Of a stretch of DNA of 53,225 bases, positions 15,851 to 25,889 are shown in pieces (position 1 is the stretch's first letter; each line of letters opens with the position of its first letter). The notes beneath the pieces were generated by a model. That model was not told where the DNA came from, did no database searches, and was given only the letters and a program-made list of their open reading frames with translations. Source of the DNA: UBA5336 sp038522375. Lineage in GTDB: Bacteria; Pseudomonadota; Alphaproteobacteria; Caulobacterales; Hyphomonadaceae. The stretch covers positions 1-53,225 of the forward strand of contig JBCBKE010000007.1 in the NCBI GenBank assembly GCA_038522375.1. Reading direction: 5' to 3'. Position numbers and translations under genes: made by a program.

Positions 15851-16693
15851 GTGTTATCTCGGTTCGTGATCGTCGCCATTCTTAACGCCGCGCTTGTTTC
15901 CCATGCGCTTGCGAGCAATGCGCAGTCCGGGGATGTAGGCGGAACCCTGCATCAGGAAGCTGCCGGTTTCTACATAACGTTCGACGGTGATCAGATGCCC
16001 GGCGGTGTTTGGGCATCGGATTACACCCATCCAGACTGGTGGCTTGATACAGCATGGGCACCCGATCGCGCGGCGGCCACGACCGGCGGGCTCCGCTTGT
16101 CGATCGAGCGGAGCCGTGTTGACGGCAAACCTCATACCGGTGCGGAAATGCACACCAATGGTGTTCATCACTATGGCCGCTATGAAGTGGTGATGACGCC
16201 TGCGAAGGGATCAGGTCTTGTCTCATCCTTCTTTACGTGGACGGGGCCTCAGAACGGTACGCCAAAGGATGAGATCGACATCGAATTCGTCGGCAGCGAC
16301 ACGACCCGGGTCCAGATCAACTACTTCACTGGCGGCAAGAACTTCCATGGCGCCTGGATCGATCTCCCCTACGACGCCGCCGACCAGCCCCAGCTTTATG
16401 CCTTTGAATGGGATCCCGACGAGATCCGATGGTATGTCGGTGACCAGATGGTCTATCGCGCTGATGGCTCGAAACTCGCCATTCCCACCCATGCAGGCAG
16501 TGTGATCTTCAATCTCTGGGCTGGTCACCCCCGGCTCGCGGGTTGGACCGGACCGATCCATTATGAAGATGGTGCGAGCGCCACCTATCACTGCATCTCC
16601 TATGCGCCGCCTGGAGACTGGGGCACCCGTTGCAGCGACCATTTCAGTACCGACCTGCCACCCGTCACGATATCGGATGGCCCCGGCGCCTGA
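15851..16693 (+). CDS. Secreted glycoside hydrolase family 16 (beta-glucanase)
   Basis: 280 residues from GTG 15851, which gives a sound signal peptide (LSRFVIVAILNAALVSHALA) and has AGGA upstream; an ATG at 15788 would put 21 residues before it. The family 16 active site is DEIDIEFVG, with E141 as nucleophile, D143, and E145 as acid/base. HYGRYEVVMTPAKGSGLVSS and DWWLDTAWAPDR are the substrate cleft strands. Such enzymes cut beta-1,3 or mixed beta-1,3-1,4 glucans outside the cell or in the periplasm; laminarin from algae would suit a marine host. No carbohydrate-binding domain. Confidence 0.9.
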   Translation: MLSRFVIVAILNAALVSHALASNAQSGDVGGTLHQEAAGFYITFDGDQMPGGVWASDYTHPDWWLDTAWAPDRAAATTGGLRLSIERSRVDGKPHTGAEMHTNGVHHYGRYEVVMTPAKGSGLVSSFFTWTGPQNGTPKDEIDIEFVGSDTTRVQINYFTGGKNFHGAWIDLPYDAADQPQLYAFEWDPDEIRWYVGDQMVYRADGSKLAIPTHAGSVIFNLWAGHPRLAGWTGPIHYEDGASATYHCISYAPPGDWGTRCSDHFSTDLPPVTISDGPGA

Positions 16694-16782
16694 CGCCTCG
16701 ACTCGCCACACACTTTTGGTCATTGTCGCTTCCAGGGGCTTGGTGCCGCAATCGTCTTGCGGTGTTGCAGGAGTTCAAGGCG

Positions 16783-17172
16783 ATGGACAGGGCAATGAAA
16801 TCGACTGCCGCAGGCGCCGCCCTGTTGATCGGCGCGGCCACCGCCTGCGGTCCATCGGCGGGCCAGGAGGACGGCGCATCCAGTTCAGACGGTACAGCAT
16901 CCTACAGTGAGCGGCTTGGCCAGGGGCTCGCCATGGCGGAGACGCTGTGCGCCACCTGCCACGCCATCGGCGCGACGGGCGACAGCCCCCATGCCGATGC
17001 GATCCCGTTCCGCCAATTCTCCTGGAACTACCCAATTGACGACCTGGCAGAACCGTTCGCTGAGGGCATCATGGTTGGGCATCCGGATATGCCCGAATGG
17101 CAGTTCGAGCCGAACGACATTGATGCGCTGTTGACGTATATCGAAAGCATCCAGGAACCCCGGGACGCCTGA
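16783..17172 (+). CDS. Small c-type cytochrome, lipoprotein-like
   Basis: 129 residues from ATG 16783. A hydrophobic leader with a Cys at position 17 (LLIGAATAC) resembles a lipobox, then a Ser/Gly-rich linker. The haem motif is CATCHAIG. The likely Met axial ligand is in MVGHPDMPEWQFEPND, followed by the family C-terminal helix DIDALLTYIESIQ. It would shuttle electrons in the periplasm while bound to a membrane. It is 89 bases downstream of GH16, with no obvious partner dehydrogenase nearby; the PQQ dehydrogenase of the island is about 24 kb away. Confidence 0.87.
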   Translation: MDRAMKSTAAGAALLIGAATACGPSAGQEDGASSSDGTASYSERLGQGLAMAETLCATCHAIGATGDSPHADAIPFRQFSWNYPIDDLAEPFAEGIMVGHPDMPEWQFEPNDIDALLTYIESIQEPRDA

Positions 17173-17403
17173 AGACCCCAGGGCCCGAACGCCGATCAGC
17201 GCACTGTTTGGGTTTCGAACGCGACCCGGCCTTGTGCAGGTGCGACCGCCAAGCCGATCGTTGCGGCTGAAACATGAATCCCTGGCATCATCCGCTTCGA
17301 AACTCAGCCGCTCACTGCAAACACTCGCCCCTAGCCGCGATTGCAAAGCCCGTGTAAGGGCACGCCAGCACGACGACAGCCTCCCGCACCTTAAGGTACT
17401 TCC

Positions 17404-19227
<1,824 letters not shown>

Positions 19228-19235
19228 GGGACTGG

Positions 19236-19259
19236 GACCCCGAAAAGTATCCCGGGGTC
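19236..19259. terminator. Stem-loop between convergent typA and DUF805
   Basis: GACCCCG (19236-19242) pairs with CGGGGTC (19253-19259) across a ten-base loop. No T-tract follows on either strand, so the terminator call is tentative; position just after the typA stop and before the convergent DUF805 stop is the main support. Confidence 0.45.
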
Positions 19260-19272
19260 GACCGCGCCAGCG

Positions 19273-19716
19273 TCAGCTGAACGTATCGGCCATGCCCATG
19301 CCGGGGGCCTTGGGGTCAGGACCGTACTTGTTTGGGCCCTCGGTGCCGGGAATACACCCGATCACGATCTGCGCGATCGAACCCAGGATGCCGATGACGG
19401 GGATAAGACCAACAATCAGGACCGCCAGGTAGATCCAGCCCGTCTGGTTGATGTCGTGCAATCGCCTGACGAACAGTGCGATCGAAGGGACAACAATGCC
19501 GAGCGCCGCCAGCCCAACGATACCGAGTAACCCTATACCCAGCGGGTTCAATCCGCCGCCGTCCGATGATCCGACGGCGAAAGCGATACCGGCCGGTATG
19601 CCAAGTGAGAGGATCAGGAAAAGCTGTACCCACCAGTATTCAGATCGCCGTGAGCGGCCTTCGAAGTCGGTATAACGTTTGAAAAAGAGCGAAACCGCAT
19701 CACCGAAACTGACCAT
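19273..19716 (-). CDS. DUF805 membrane protein
   Basis: 147 residues from ATG 19716, chosen because GGAGG lies five bases upstream. The start SLFFKRYTDFEGRSRRSEYW is the DUF805 signature, followed by membrane helices (WVQLFLILSLGIPAGIAFAV, LGIVGLAALGIVVPSIALFV, IYLAVLIVGLIPVIGILG) and FVRRLHDINQTGW between helices 2 and 3. The family is inner-membrane and widespread, sometimes near phage or stress genes; function unsettled. Confidence 0.9.
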   Translation of the reverse strand: MVSFGDAVSLFFKRYTDFEGRSRRSEYWWVQLFLILSLGIPAGIAFAVGSSDGGGLNPLGIGLLGIVGLAALGIVVPSIALFVRRLHDINQTGWIYLAVLIVGLIPVIGILGSIAQIVIGCIPGTEGPNKYGPDPKAPGMGMADTFS

Positions 19717-19850
19717 TGCGTCCTCCATCACGCTTGCAAGACGACCCTACGCCAGATCGCGGAAACAACAAATCACCGCTTGAGCCGGGTGAGGGTGCGG
19801 GCGTTGCATTGGTCCTGGCTCGCGCTGCATTAACAAGCGGTTGTTCCAGA

Positions 19851-19881
19851 AGGAAAACCCCGGCTCCATAGGAAACCGGGG
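19851..19881 (-). terminator. Rho-independent terminator after the thiolase gene
   Basis: On the minus strand CCCCGG pairs with CCGGGG over a twelve-base loop that can pair further, followed by TTTTCCTT. It is 33 bases after the thiolase stop and ends the transcript before the DUF805 gene. Confidence 0.85.
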
Positions 19882-19913
19882 CGATCCTGACCTTGATGTG
19901 CGTGGAGCTTCTC

Positions 19914-21095
19914 TCAGGCGCGTTCGACGCACATGGCGATGCCTTCGCCGCCGCCGATGCAGAGGCTGGCGACACCCTTCTTTGCGTCCCGCGCTTCCAT
20001 GGCAGCCAGGAGCGTGATCAGCACCCGGGCTCCGGACGCCCCGATGGGGTGCCCCATGGCGCAGGCGCCGCCATTGACGTTCAGCATGTCATGGGAAATC
20101 CCCAGCTCTTTCATGGCGATCATGGGGACGACGGCGAAGGCTTCGTTCACTTCCCAGAGATCGACCTCGGAGCTCGACCAGCCGGCCTTTTCAAGCGCCT
20201 TCTTCATTGCTGGCACGGGCGCGGTGGTAAAGTACTCCGGCTCGTGGGCATGGCTGGACTGGGAAACGATTTTCGCGATTGGCTTCAAGCCGCGCTTTTC
20301 CGCTTCCGACTGCTTCATCATGATCAGCGCTGCGGCGCCGTCGGAAATGGCTGACGCATTCGCGGCCGTCACCGTGCCGTCCTTGCTGAACGCAGGGCGG
20401 AGCGTCGGGATCTTGTCGGGCCGGGCGGTGCGGGGCAACTCGTCCGTGTCAACAACCGTGTCGCCCTTCCGCGATTTGACGGTGACGGGGGTGATTTCGC
20501 GCTTGAAACGGCCCTCTTCGGTGGCCTTTTGGGCCCGCGAAAGGGTTTCCAGCGCGTAGGCGTCCTGCTGCTCGCGGGTGAACTGGTATTCGCCCGCGAT
20601 CTTGTCTGCGAACTGCCCCATGGGGACGCCAGCATAAGCATCGGTCAACCCATCAAGGGCCATGTGGTCCTTGGAGGTCATGTCGCCGTACTTATGGCCC
20701 TTTCGGATGTCGATCATGTGCGGAGCGTTGGTCATGGATTCCATTCCGCCGGCCACAACCACGCTGGCTTCGCCAGAGAGGATCGCGTTCCGACCCATGA
20801 CGGCCGCCTGCATGCCAGAGCCGCACATCTTGTTGATCGTGGTCGACTCCAGCGCGTTGGTAATACCCGCCTTGATGCCGGCCTGGCGTGCGGGGGCCTG
20901 GCCCTGTCCGGCCGGCAAGCAATTGCCCATGATGATTTCGTCGAGATCGTCACCGGAAACGCCTGCGTCTTCCAGGGCGCCCTTTACAGCAGCCGCTCCA
21001 AGTTCGTTGGCGGAGAATGAAGCGAGATCGCCAAGCAGGCCGCCCATGGGGGTGCGGGCCATGCCGACAATAACGACTGGATCTTGATCTGCCAT
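19914..21095 (-). CDS. Acetyl-CoA C-acetyltransferase (thiolase)
   Basis: 393 residues from ATG 21095 (GGAGG site). The acyl-acceptor Cys is in TTINKMCGSGMQAAVMG, the catalytic His in GGACAMGHPIGASGARVL, and the second Cys in SLCIGGGEGIAMCVE. This trio and length match biosynthetic-type AtoB/PhaA thiolases, which condense two acetyl-CoA or cleave acetoacetyl-CoA in the cytoplasm. No phaB or hbd partner is adjacent. A long intergenic region of 245 bases to the divergent nitroreductase start holds promoters. Confidence 0.94.
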   Translation of the reverse strand: MADQDPVVIVGMARTPMGGLLGDLASFSANELGAAAVKGALEDAGVSGDDLDEIIMGNCLPAGQGQAPARQAGIKAGITNALESTTINKMCGSGMQAAVMGRNAILSGEASVVVAGGMESMTNAPHMIDIRKGHKYGDMTSKDHMALDGLTDAYAGVPMGQFADKIAGEYQFTREQQDAYALETLSRAQKATEEGRFKREITPVTVKSRKGDTVVDTDELPRTARPDKIPTLRPAFSKDGTVTAANASAISDGAAALIMMKQSEAEKRGLKPIAKIVSQSSHAHEPEYFTTAPVPAMKKALEKAGWSSSEVDLWEVNEAFAVVPMIAMKELGISHDMLNVNGGACAMGHPIGASGARVLITLLAAMEARDAKKGVASLCIGGGEGIAMCVERA

Positions 21096-21274
21096 GAGAA
21101 GTCCTCCTGTCGGGCGTTTGTTCGATAAGCACGCCCAATGCTGCAAAACAGTCTAGTGGTATTGGGAGCCTGCCCACCGTTTGGTCAAGACCCGGTGGGG
21201 GTCATCGCGCCCGAATCTATAGTTTGGTGTGAACCGGTGGATGAAACGTTTCCGGCGGGTGTTCGCAAACGCGC

Positions 21275-21324
21275 TTGACGGGTGACGATTAGTTCGCTAT
21301 TTAATCATAAGTTGGCAAACTAAT
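21275..21324 (+). promoter_or_regulatory. Promoter and inverted-repeat operator of the nitroreductase-marR unit
   Basis: TTGACG (21275-21280), 17 bases, then TATTTA (21298-21303) form a sigma-70-like promoter. ATTAGTT (21288-21294) and AACTAAT (21318-21324) are a perfect inverted repeat that brackets the -10; adding flanks gives ATTAGTTCGCTA against ATTAGTTTGCCA. The MarR protein two genes on is the likely ligand, giving self-control. Spacing between half-sites is 23 bases, wider than one MarR dimer usually covers. Confidence 0.55.
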
Positions 21325-21340
21325 GAATGGGAGTGGATCG

Positions 21341-22498
21341 ATGGTTTCGAGACGGATGGTTCTTCTTGCGGGTGGTGGCGCTGCGGTTGTCCTGGGGGCC
21401 GGCATGGCCGGCTATGCCCATGGCCCTGGACTATCCAGAGCCGTCGCACCCTGGTCAGACGCAGGAGAGGGCTTCGACGATCCCAGGCTCACTGCATTGT
21501 CTTACGCGATCCTCGCGCCGAACTCGCACAACCGGCAACCCTGGCTCTTCGAACTGCGCGGCGAAGACACCATCGACGTCTTTTGTGACCTCGATCGCCG
21601 ACTACCCCAGACCGATCCCAACGACCGTCAGATCGTCGTCAGCTTTGGTTGTATGCTGGAATTGCTCTCGATCGCAGCGGCGGAGGCTGGTTATGCAGCC
21701 GAGGTTGCCGGTTTCCCCGATGGTTATCCTAAGGGGCGGCTGGATGATCGCCGCATTGCCACCGTAAGACTTGTCCCTCGTGCTGCCAGCGCAGACCCAC
21801 TCTTCAGCCAAATAACTGAGCGCCGGTCGAACAAGCAGGCGTACGACACCGCCCAGCCCGTTTCCCAGTCAGACCTCGATCGCCTCTCCGCACCTTTCCA
21901 GGGAATGATCAAGGCCGGTGGGACATCGGACCCGAACCGGGTCGCAGACTTCATCGAGACCGCCAAAGCAGGTTGGCTTGTCGAGTACGGAACCGATCGC
22001 ACACGCAGGGAAAGCATCGCGGTCATGCGAATAGGAAACAGGGCGGTCCATGAAAACCCCGACGGTATCGAACTGCCCGGTATCCCCATGGGACTGATGA
22101 ACCTCGCAGGGATTGTCACCCCCGAAACCCTCGATACCCCCGGTTCCACGGCCTACGATTCGGGACTCTCTATGTATATGAACCTGATCCAGGCCACACC
22201 GTCGTTCATCTGGTTGACCTCCCACGACTCCAGTCGTGCCGCGCAGATTGAAGCGGGACGAGCCTGGGTTCGGCTCAACCTGATGGCCGGCGAGGCGGGG
22301 CTCTCGGTTCACCCCCTCAGCCAGATCCTCCAGGAGTTCCCGGAAATGGCGCCTCACTATAAGGCGATCCACGAAAAGCTTGGTGTCAGCGCACCGGGGG
22401 TGGTGCAGATGTTTGCGCGGATCGGCCATGCCACTGTGCCCTCAGCGCCAACGCCCCGTTGGCCGCTTGAGGCGAAGCTGGTACCAGCAATTGCATGA
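21341..22498 (+). CDS. Acg-like nitroreductase family protein with Tat-like leader
   Basis: 385 residues from ATG 21341, favoured over 21323 because GGGAG precedes it. A twin-Arg start (VSRRMVLLAGGGAAVVLGAG) suggests Tat export with a folded FMN. The segment ALSYAILAPNSHNRQPWLFE is the nitroreductase FMN-binding start, then ITERRSNKQAYD. It resembles the Acg group of Mycobacterium, which binds FMN with uncertain catalysis. The stop overlaps the marR start (ATGA), so both are one unit under the operator at 21288-21324. Confidence 0.8.
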   Translation: MVSRRMVLLAGGGAAVVLGAGMAGYAHGPGLSRAVAPWSDAGEGFDDPRLTALSYAILAPNSHNRQPWLFELRGEDTIDVFCDLDRRLPQTDPNDRQIVVSFGCMLELLSIAAAEAGYAAEVAGFPDGYPKGRLDDRRIATVRLVPRAASADPLFSQITERRSNKQAYDTAQPVSQSDLDRLSAPFQGMIKAGGTSDPNRVADFIETAKAGWLVEYGTDRTRRESIAVMRIGNRAVHENPDGIELPGIPMGLMNLAGIVTPETLDTPGSTAYDSGLSMYMNLIQATPSFIWLTSHDSSRAAQIEAGRAWVRLNLMAGEAGLSVHPLSQILQEFPEMAPHYKAIHEKLGVSAPGVVQMFARIGHATVPSAPTPRWPLEAKLVPAIA

Positions 22499-22974
22499 GT
22501 GTTCCCAAACCCGTTGCGACCGATCTCGTTTTCCAGGTGCTCAATGAGATCGGCATCATCGATAGTCTCGCCCAGACGGAACTCTCGCGCCACATCGCGC
22601 CGGACCTGAACCCATCGGAATTCGGCGTCCTGAACCACTTTGTCAGGCTCGGCGATGGCAAGACCCCCTCCTGGCTGGCCGCGGCGTTTCAAATGACCCG
22701 CCCCTCCATGACGGCGATTGTCACCAAGCTGTCCGCAAAGGGCTTCGTCCGCGTCGAGCCGGGGGAGAAAGACCGGCGGGAGAAGTTCGTTTATCTCACC
22801 GATGCCGGGCGCGAAGTCCGCGCGGACGCGCTGGCGCGATTGACCCCGCGCCTTCAGGCGGTCGCGACTGATTTCGGGGTCGATCGCCTCCAAGACATCC
22901 TCCCGGTCCTGCAGGCCCTCCGTGCCTATCTCGATAACGAACGCAACGAACGCGATGGACTGACTTCCCCCTGA
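22495..22974 (+). CDS. MarR family transcriptional regulator
   Basis: 159 residues. The start overlaps the nitroreductase stop by four bases. The winged helix lies at about 38-100: PSEFGVLNHFVRLGDGKTPS, then AAAFQMTRPSMTAIVTKLSA and VEPGEKDRREKFVYLTDAGR, the last being the MarR wing. The N- and C-terminal helices form the dimer. It probably represses its own two-gene unit through the inverted repeat upstream. The inducer is unknown. Confidence 0.9.
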   Translation: MSVPKPVATDLVFQVLNEIGIIDSLAQTELSRHIAPDLNPSEFGVLNHFVRLGDGKTPSWLAAAFQMTRPSMTAIVTKLSAKGFVRVEPGEKDRREKFVYLTDAGREVRADALARLTPRLQAVATDFGVDRLQDILPVLQALRAYLDNERNERDGLTSP

Positions 22975-22995
22975 CGCCCGGACGGGGTCAGGGGG
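22967..22995. terminator. Stem-loop between convergent marR and the TIR gene
   Basis: CCCCCTGAC (22967-22975) pairs perfectly with GTCAGGGGG (22987-22995), and the marR stop lies inside the left arm. There is no T-tract on either strand, so it may be a bidirectional block to transcription or act through Rho. Confidence 0.5.
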
Positions 22996-23008
22996 ATCGC
23001 CAATGACA

Positions 23009-23761
23009 TCAGGTACCGCGTCGGGACCGGCGTTGTTTCAACAGCCTGTAGAAAAACGGCGCCATGGCGCCGATGATGGCGACATCCAGCACGAGATGTA
23101 CCAGAAGCCAGAGGAAGCCGATATCGGGGTCAGTCTCGCTACCGAGCCAGTCGCGCAAAAGCAGGTGCAACGTTCCGCCACCTGTCACCTGTTGGTTAAT
23201 GACACCCAAAAGCACAAGAAAGACAATGGCTAAGGCCAGTCCGTAAACCATGAGGCGCAGGGCCCGGAACGCGGTCATGCGGGGGATCTGCCAGCGAGAA
23301 ATGCGCGGCCGTGTCCCGAAGATGCCGTCGAGGAGTTTGTCGATATCCTCTTCGAATTCCTCCATCCGCACCCTTGCAGCATTGATCAGGGTCAGAGGGC
23401 GCAACTCCGCCGGTAGCTCGTCCGGCCGCGGCATCGGCGTGTCGTTGAGCAGAACGGGGATCACCTGCCGGCCGGCCTTGATCGCTTCGGCGATTTCGAG
23501 CCGGACAAAGTCCTTGGGGTCCATGAGCCGCACGGCGCCGGTGTCGCTGTTCACCCCGCGCCAATCCTGGCCAATGAGCACAAGGACCACACCGGCTTGC
23601 TTGATCGCCTTCTGGATCGAAAGGACAAAGTTCTCCCCTGTCGGAATGGTCTCGTGGTCCAGAAACACCTTCTTGATGTCCGGCATCATCAGCAGGCGTT
23701 GCTCAATGGAGCGGGCTTCCGCTTCTGCGTCCGCCCGCCGGTAGCTGAGAAAGACCCGCAT
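23009..23761 (-). CDS. TIR-domain protein with two C-terminal membrane helices
   Basis: 250 residues. The N-terminal TIR domain spans about 1-145: MRVFLSYRRADAEAEARSIE, KKVFLDHETIPTGENFVLSI, VVLVLIGQDW and DPKDFVRLEIAEAIKAGRQV, where the Glu of RLEI sits where TIR NADases have their catalytic Glu. Two membrane helices follow (LMVYGLALAIVFLVLLGVI and FLWLLVHLVLDVAIIGAMAP), then a basic end. The start lies two bases after the stop of the upstream lipoprotein gene. TIR domains either hydrolyse NAD or act as adaptors; which applies here cannot be read from sequence. Confidence 0.82.
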   Translation of the reverse strand: MRVFLSYRRADAEAEARSIEQRLLMMPDIKKVFLDHETIPTGENFVLSIQKAIKQAGVVLVLIGQDWRGVNSDTGAVRLMDPKDFVRLEIAEAIKAGRQVIPVLLNDTPMPRPDELPAELRPLTLINAARVRMEEFEEDIDKLLDGIFGTRPRISRWQIPRMTAFRALRLMVYGLALAIVFLVLLGVINQQVTGGGTLHLLLRDWLGSETDPDIGFLWLLVHLVLDVAIIGAMAPFFYRLLKQRRSRRGT

Positions 23762-23763
23762 CG

Positions 23764-24843
23764 CTAGTCGAGGTTTCTGTAAATGCCGGCTCGCCTGACG
23801 TGATCGGCTCCAGTGACGTCAGACGGCAACGATTGTTTGGCGGTGCGCGTGCCTTCGGTCCTAAATTCATAAATCAGGGCGTGCAGCACGTGGCTGTCGC
23901 CCCACATTTCCGCATCATCAATGTCCAGGGCTGTCCGGCTTCCGCGCTCAAACGTGCGCTCCATGTCGTCTTCGTCAGGCGCAGGGGCGAGATTTTCGGG
24001 GTCATAGGGCTCGTCGGTGGCGGCCAGGATGATCTGCCGATAAAAGCCAGGCGGGGCGTAGAATAGTCGCGTGATGTAGCTTGCCAGGTTAAACGGCTCA
24101 TCGTCCCGGGGGGGTGTGAACCGCATGCCGCCGTCGACGGGCTGTCCGTTCCGGTCAATCTGTTCCATCCGCGTGACGATCGCAAACCCATCGCAGCCAA
24201 TCGTATAGTACGATGGCTCAATATACCCAGCTCGGCGCAAGGCACCTTCAACCCGGGTCTGAACGCGGGCCACCGTCAACGCTTCGGTTGGAACCTGGCC
24301 CTGAACCAGAAAGCGCGGGATCACCACACGGGCCGACGGTTCCGGTGGCGGCCAGTCGAAATCGAAGGCGAGCGAAGCTGCGTCGCAGGTTTCCTCGACC
24401 GGAACCATGATTGCGTTTTCCTCGCCGAGCGCAACATCGCCAAAATCATCGATATCGGCGAAGTCCCTGGCCTCTTCATCCGCTGCGCCGCCACCGATAC
24501 CCCGGCTCGGCGATCCTGGGCTTGGTGTTGCTGCCGAGACAATCTCTTCTGAAACGAAGACGGACCCGTCGCTGCCGCGGATCGTGGTCACGACAAGGGT
24601 GGAGCCATCAAGTTGCGGGATCCGGTCCACCTCTGTCACATACTCCACATCTTCCAACGTGCTCTCTGCAACGTCAGGCTCGGATGCCGGGCCTCTGCTG
24701 GGCCCTGCGGGTTCATCGGTGGACGGAACCGTTGGCTCCGCCGTTGTCGTATCAGGCGCACTCGCCGTTGTTGCGCAGGCCGAGAGCATAAGCGCGGCAA
24801 ACGGAGCAGCGGCGTAAGTCAGCGACGTCCGAAATCTGGTCAT
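23764..24843 (-). CDS. Lipoprotein of unknown function, partner of the TIR gene
   Basis: 359 residues. A lipoprotein signal (LTYAAAPFAALMLSAC) places the lipid Cys at 23. A Thr/Pro/Glu-rich linker follows to about 60, and the C-terminal half seems folded (VVIPRFLVQGQVPTEALTVA, RRAGYIEPSYYTIGCDGFAI, PPGFYRQIILAATDEPYDPE). I do not recognise a family. A GGAGGAGGG site lies before the ATG. It is co-directional with the methyltransferase gene 101 bases upstream and with the TIR gene two bases downstream. Confidence 0.8.
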   Translation of the reverse strand: MTRFRTSLTYAAAPFAALMLSACATTASAPDTTTAEPTVPSTDEPAGPSRGPASEPDVAESTLEDVEYVTEVDRIPQLDGSTLVVTTIRGSDGSVFVSEEIVSAATPSPGSPSRGIGGGAADEEARDFADIDDFGDVALGEENAIMVPVEETCDAASLAFDFDWPPPEPSARVVIPRFLVQGQVPTEALTVARVQTRVEGALRRAGYIEPSYYTIGCDGFAIVTRMEQIDRNGQPVDGGMRFTPPRDDEPFNLASYITRLFYAPPGFYRQIILAATDEPYDPENLAPAPDEDDMERTFERGSRTALDIDDAEMWGDSHVLHALIYEFRTEGTRTAKQSLPSDVTGADHVRRAGIYRNLD

Positions 24844-24944
24844 ATCAGGGTCCCTCCTCCCTCATGGTTCCCCAGCCTTACCATCCTATCACACTTCGAA
24901 CATGGCAATTCAAAGGGCTCGCGGCAGCGTCTCGGTCTTTTCTG

Positions 24945-25868
24945 TCATACTCGGGCGGGCTTTCTTGCGATCGCCAACAGGGTTGATCCCGATGCCCCTT
25001 TTTTGCCTGGAAATCGCTGGAGCGCGGCGGAGGCCAGAAAACAGGATACCTTCAAGGGGCGCAACCGCCTGCCGAAAGCGGGCCTGCCGCGATAGCCCAG
25101 CCAGTGGGCCACGCGCGCCATCCACCGTAATTGCCGTTCCCATGGCTCGACCGGGAACCTGACCATGTCCACCACGCGGAAACCTGCGGCGGTCAGGTAA
25201 ACTCGCAACGCCCTTTCGCTCCACCAGGTCACGTGGTGCGGTGGCGCATTCAGCACAAAATCCGGAAGGTGAGCGAGGTAGCTTTCAGCATCAGGTACGC
25301 CGATGGCCACATGTCCGCCCGGGCGCGCCAAGGCCCAAAGGTCATCGAGAAAGCTGGCGGGGTCGGCGACGTGTTCCAGCACCTGGAAGGCCGTCACCAG
25401 ATCTGCCGGTCGGAAGTTGGCGTCCTCCCGGTGCGCCGCCGCCGTCATCGGCCTGACATTCAGCCCCCTCGCGCGGCAGGCATGGGCGGCCGCTGCATCA
25501 GTCTCAAGACCGAGATAGCTTGCCTTTTGGGTGTGCGCAGCGAACACGCCATTTCCTGCGCCAACATCGATCACGCGCTGGCCTGCGTTGACCCATCCCG
25601 CGGCGGTTCGGAATTCTGCCTTTTCGGTGGGATGATACCATTTGAACGCGCGGAGGGCCGCGTAAAATTCCGGGTCGCCCAAGATGGCCGGTATGAAGCG
25701 GATGAGTCCCGAGCCAACCTCGCGTGCGATTGCAAGGCGCTCCACGCCGTCGAACAGCCTCGATGCATCAATCCCGAAGTCCTGGCGCCAGCTTCTGGCC
25801 AGGTCAGAGGCACGGACGGTCGCGATGATCTCGATCCCGGGCTCCTGTAGCTCCACGGGCGCGCTCAC
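24945..25868 (-). CDS. Class I SAM-dependent methyltransferase
   Basis: 307 residues. Motif I is RVIDVGAGNGVFAAHTQK. The acidic end of beta 2 is YLGLETDAAA, motif II is ADLVTAFQVLEHVADPASFL, and LARPGGHVAIGVPD is post-II, as in the UbiE-like Methyltransf_11/23 group. The extra N-terminal 80 residues and a basic C-terminal tail are unusual and may bind the acceptor. Acceptor unknown. It starts 21 bases after the lepA stop and probably shares its transcript. Confidence 0.85.
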   Translation of the reverse strand: MSAPVELQEPGIEIIATVRASDLARSWRQDFGIDASRLFDGVERLAIAREVGSGLIRFIPAILGDPEFYAALRAFKWYHPTEKAEFRTAAGWVNAGQRVIDVGAGNGVFAAHTQKASYLGLETDAAAAHACRARGLNVRPMTAAAHREDANFRPADLVTAFQVLEHVADPASFLDDLWALARPGGHVAIGVPDAESYLAHLPDFVLNAPPHHVTWWSERALRVYLTAAGFRVVDMVRFPVEPWERQLRWMARVAHWLGYRGRPAFGRRLRPLKVSCFLASAALQRFPGKKGASGSTLLAIARKPARV

Positions 25869-25889
25869 AAGCCGGCCGGGCCGCCGGCC

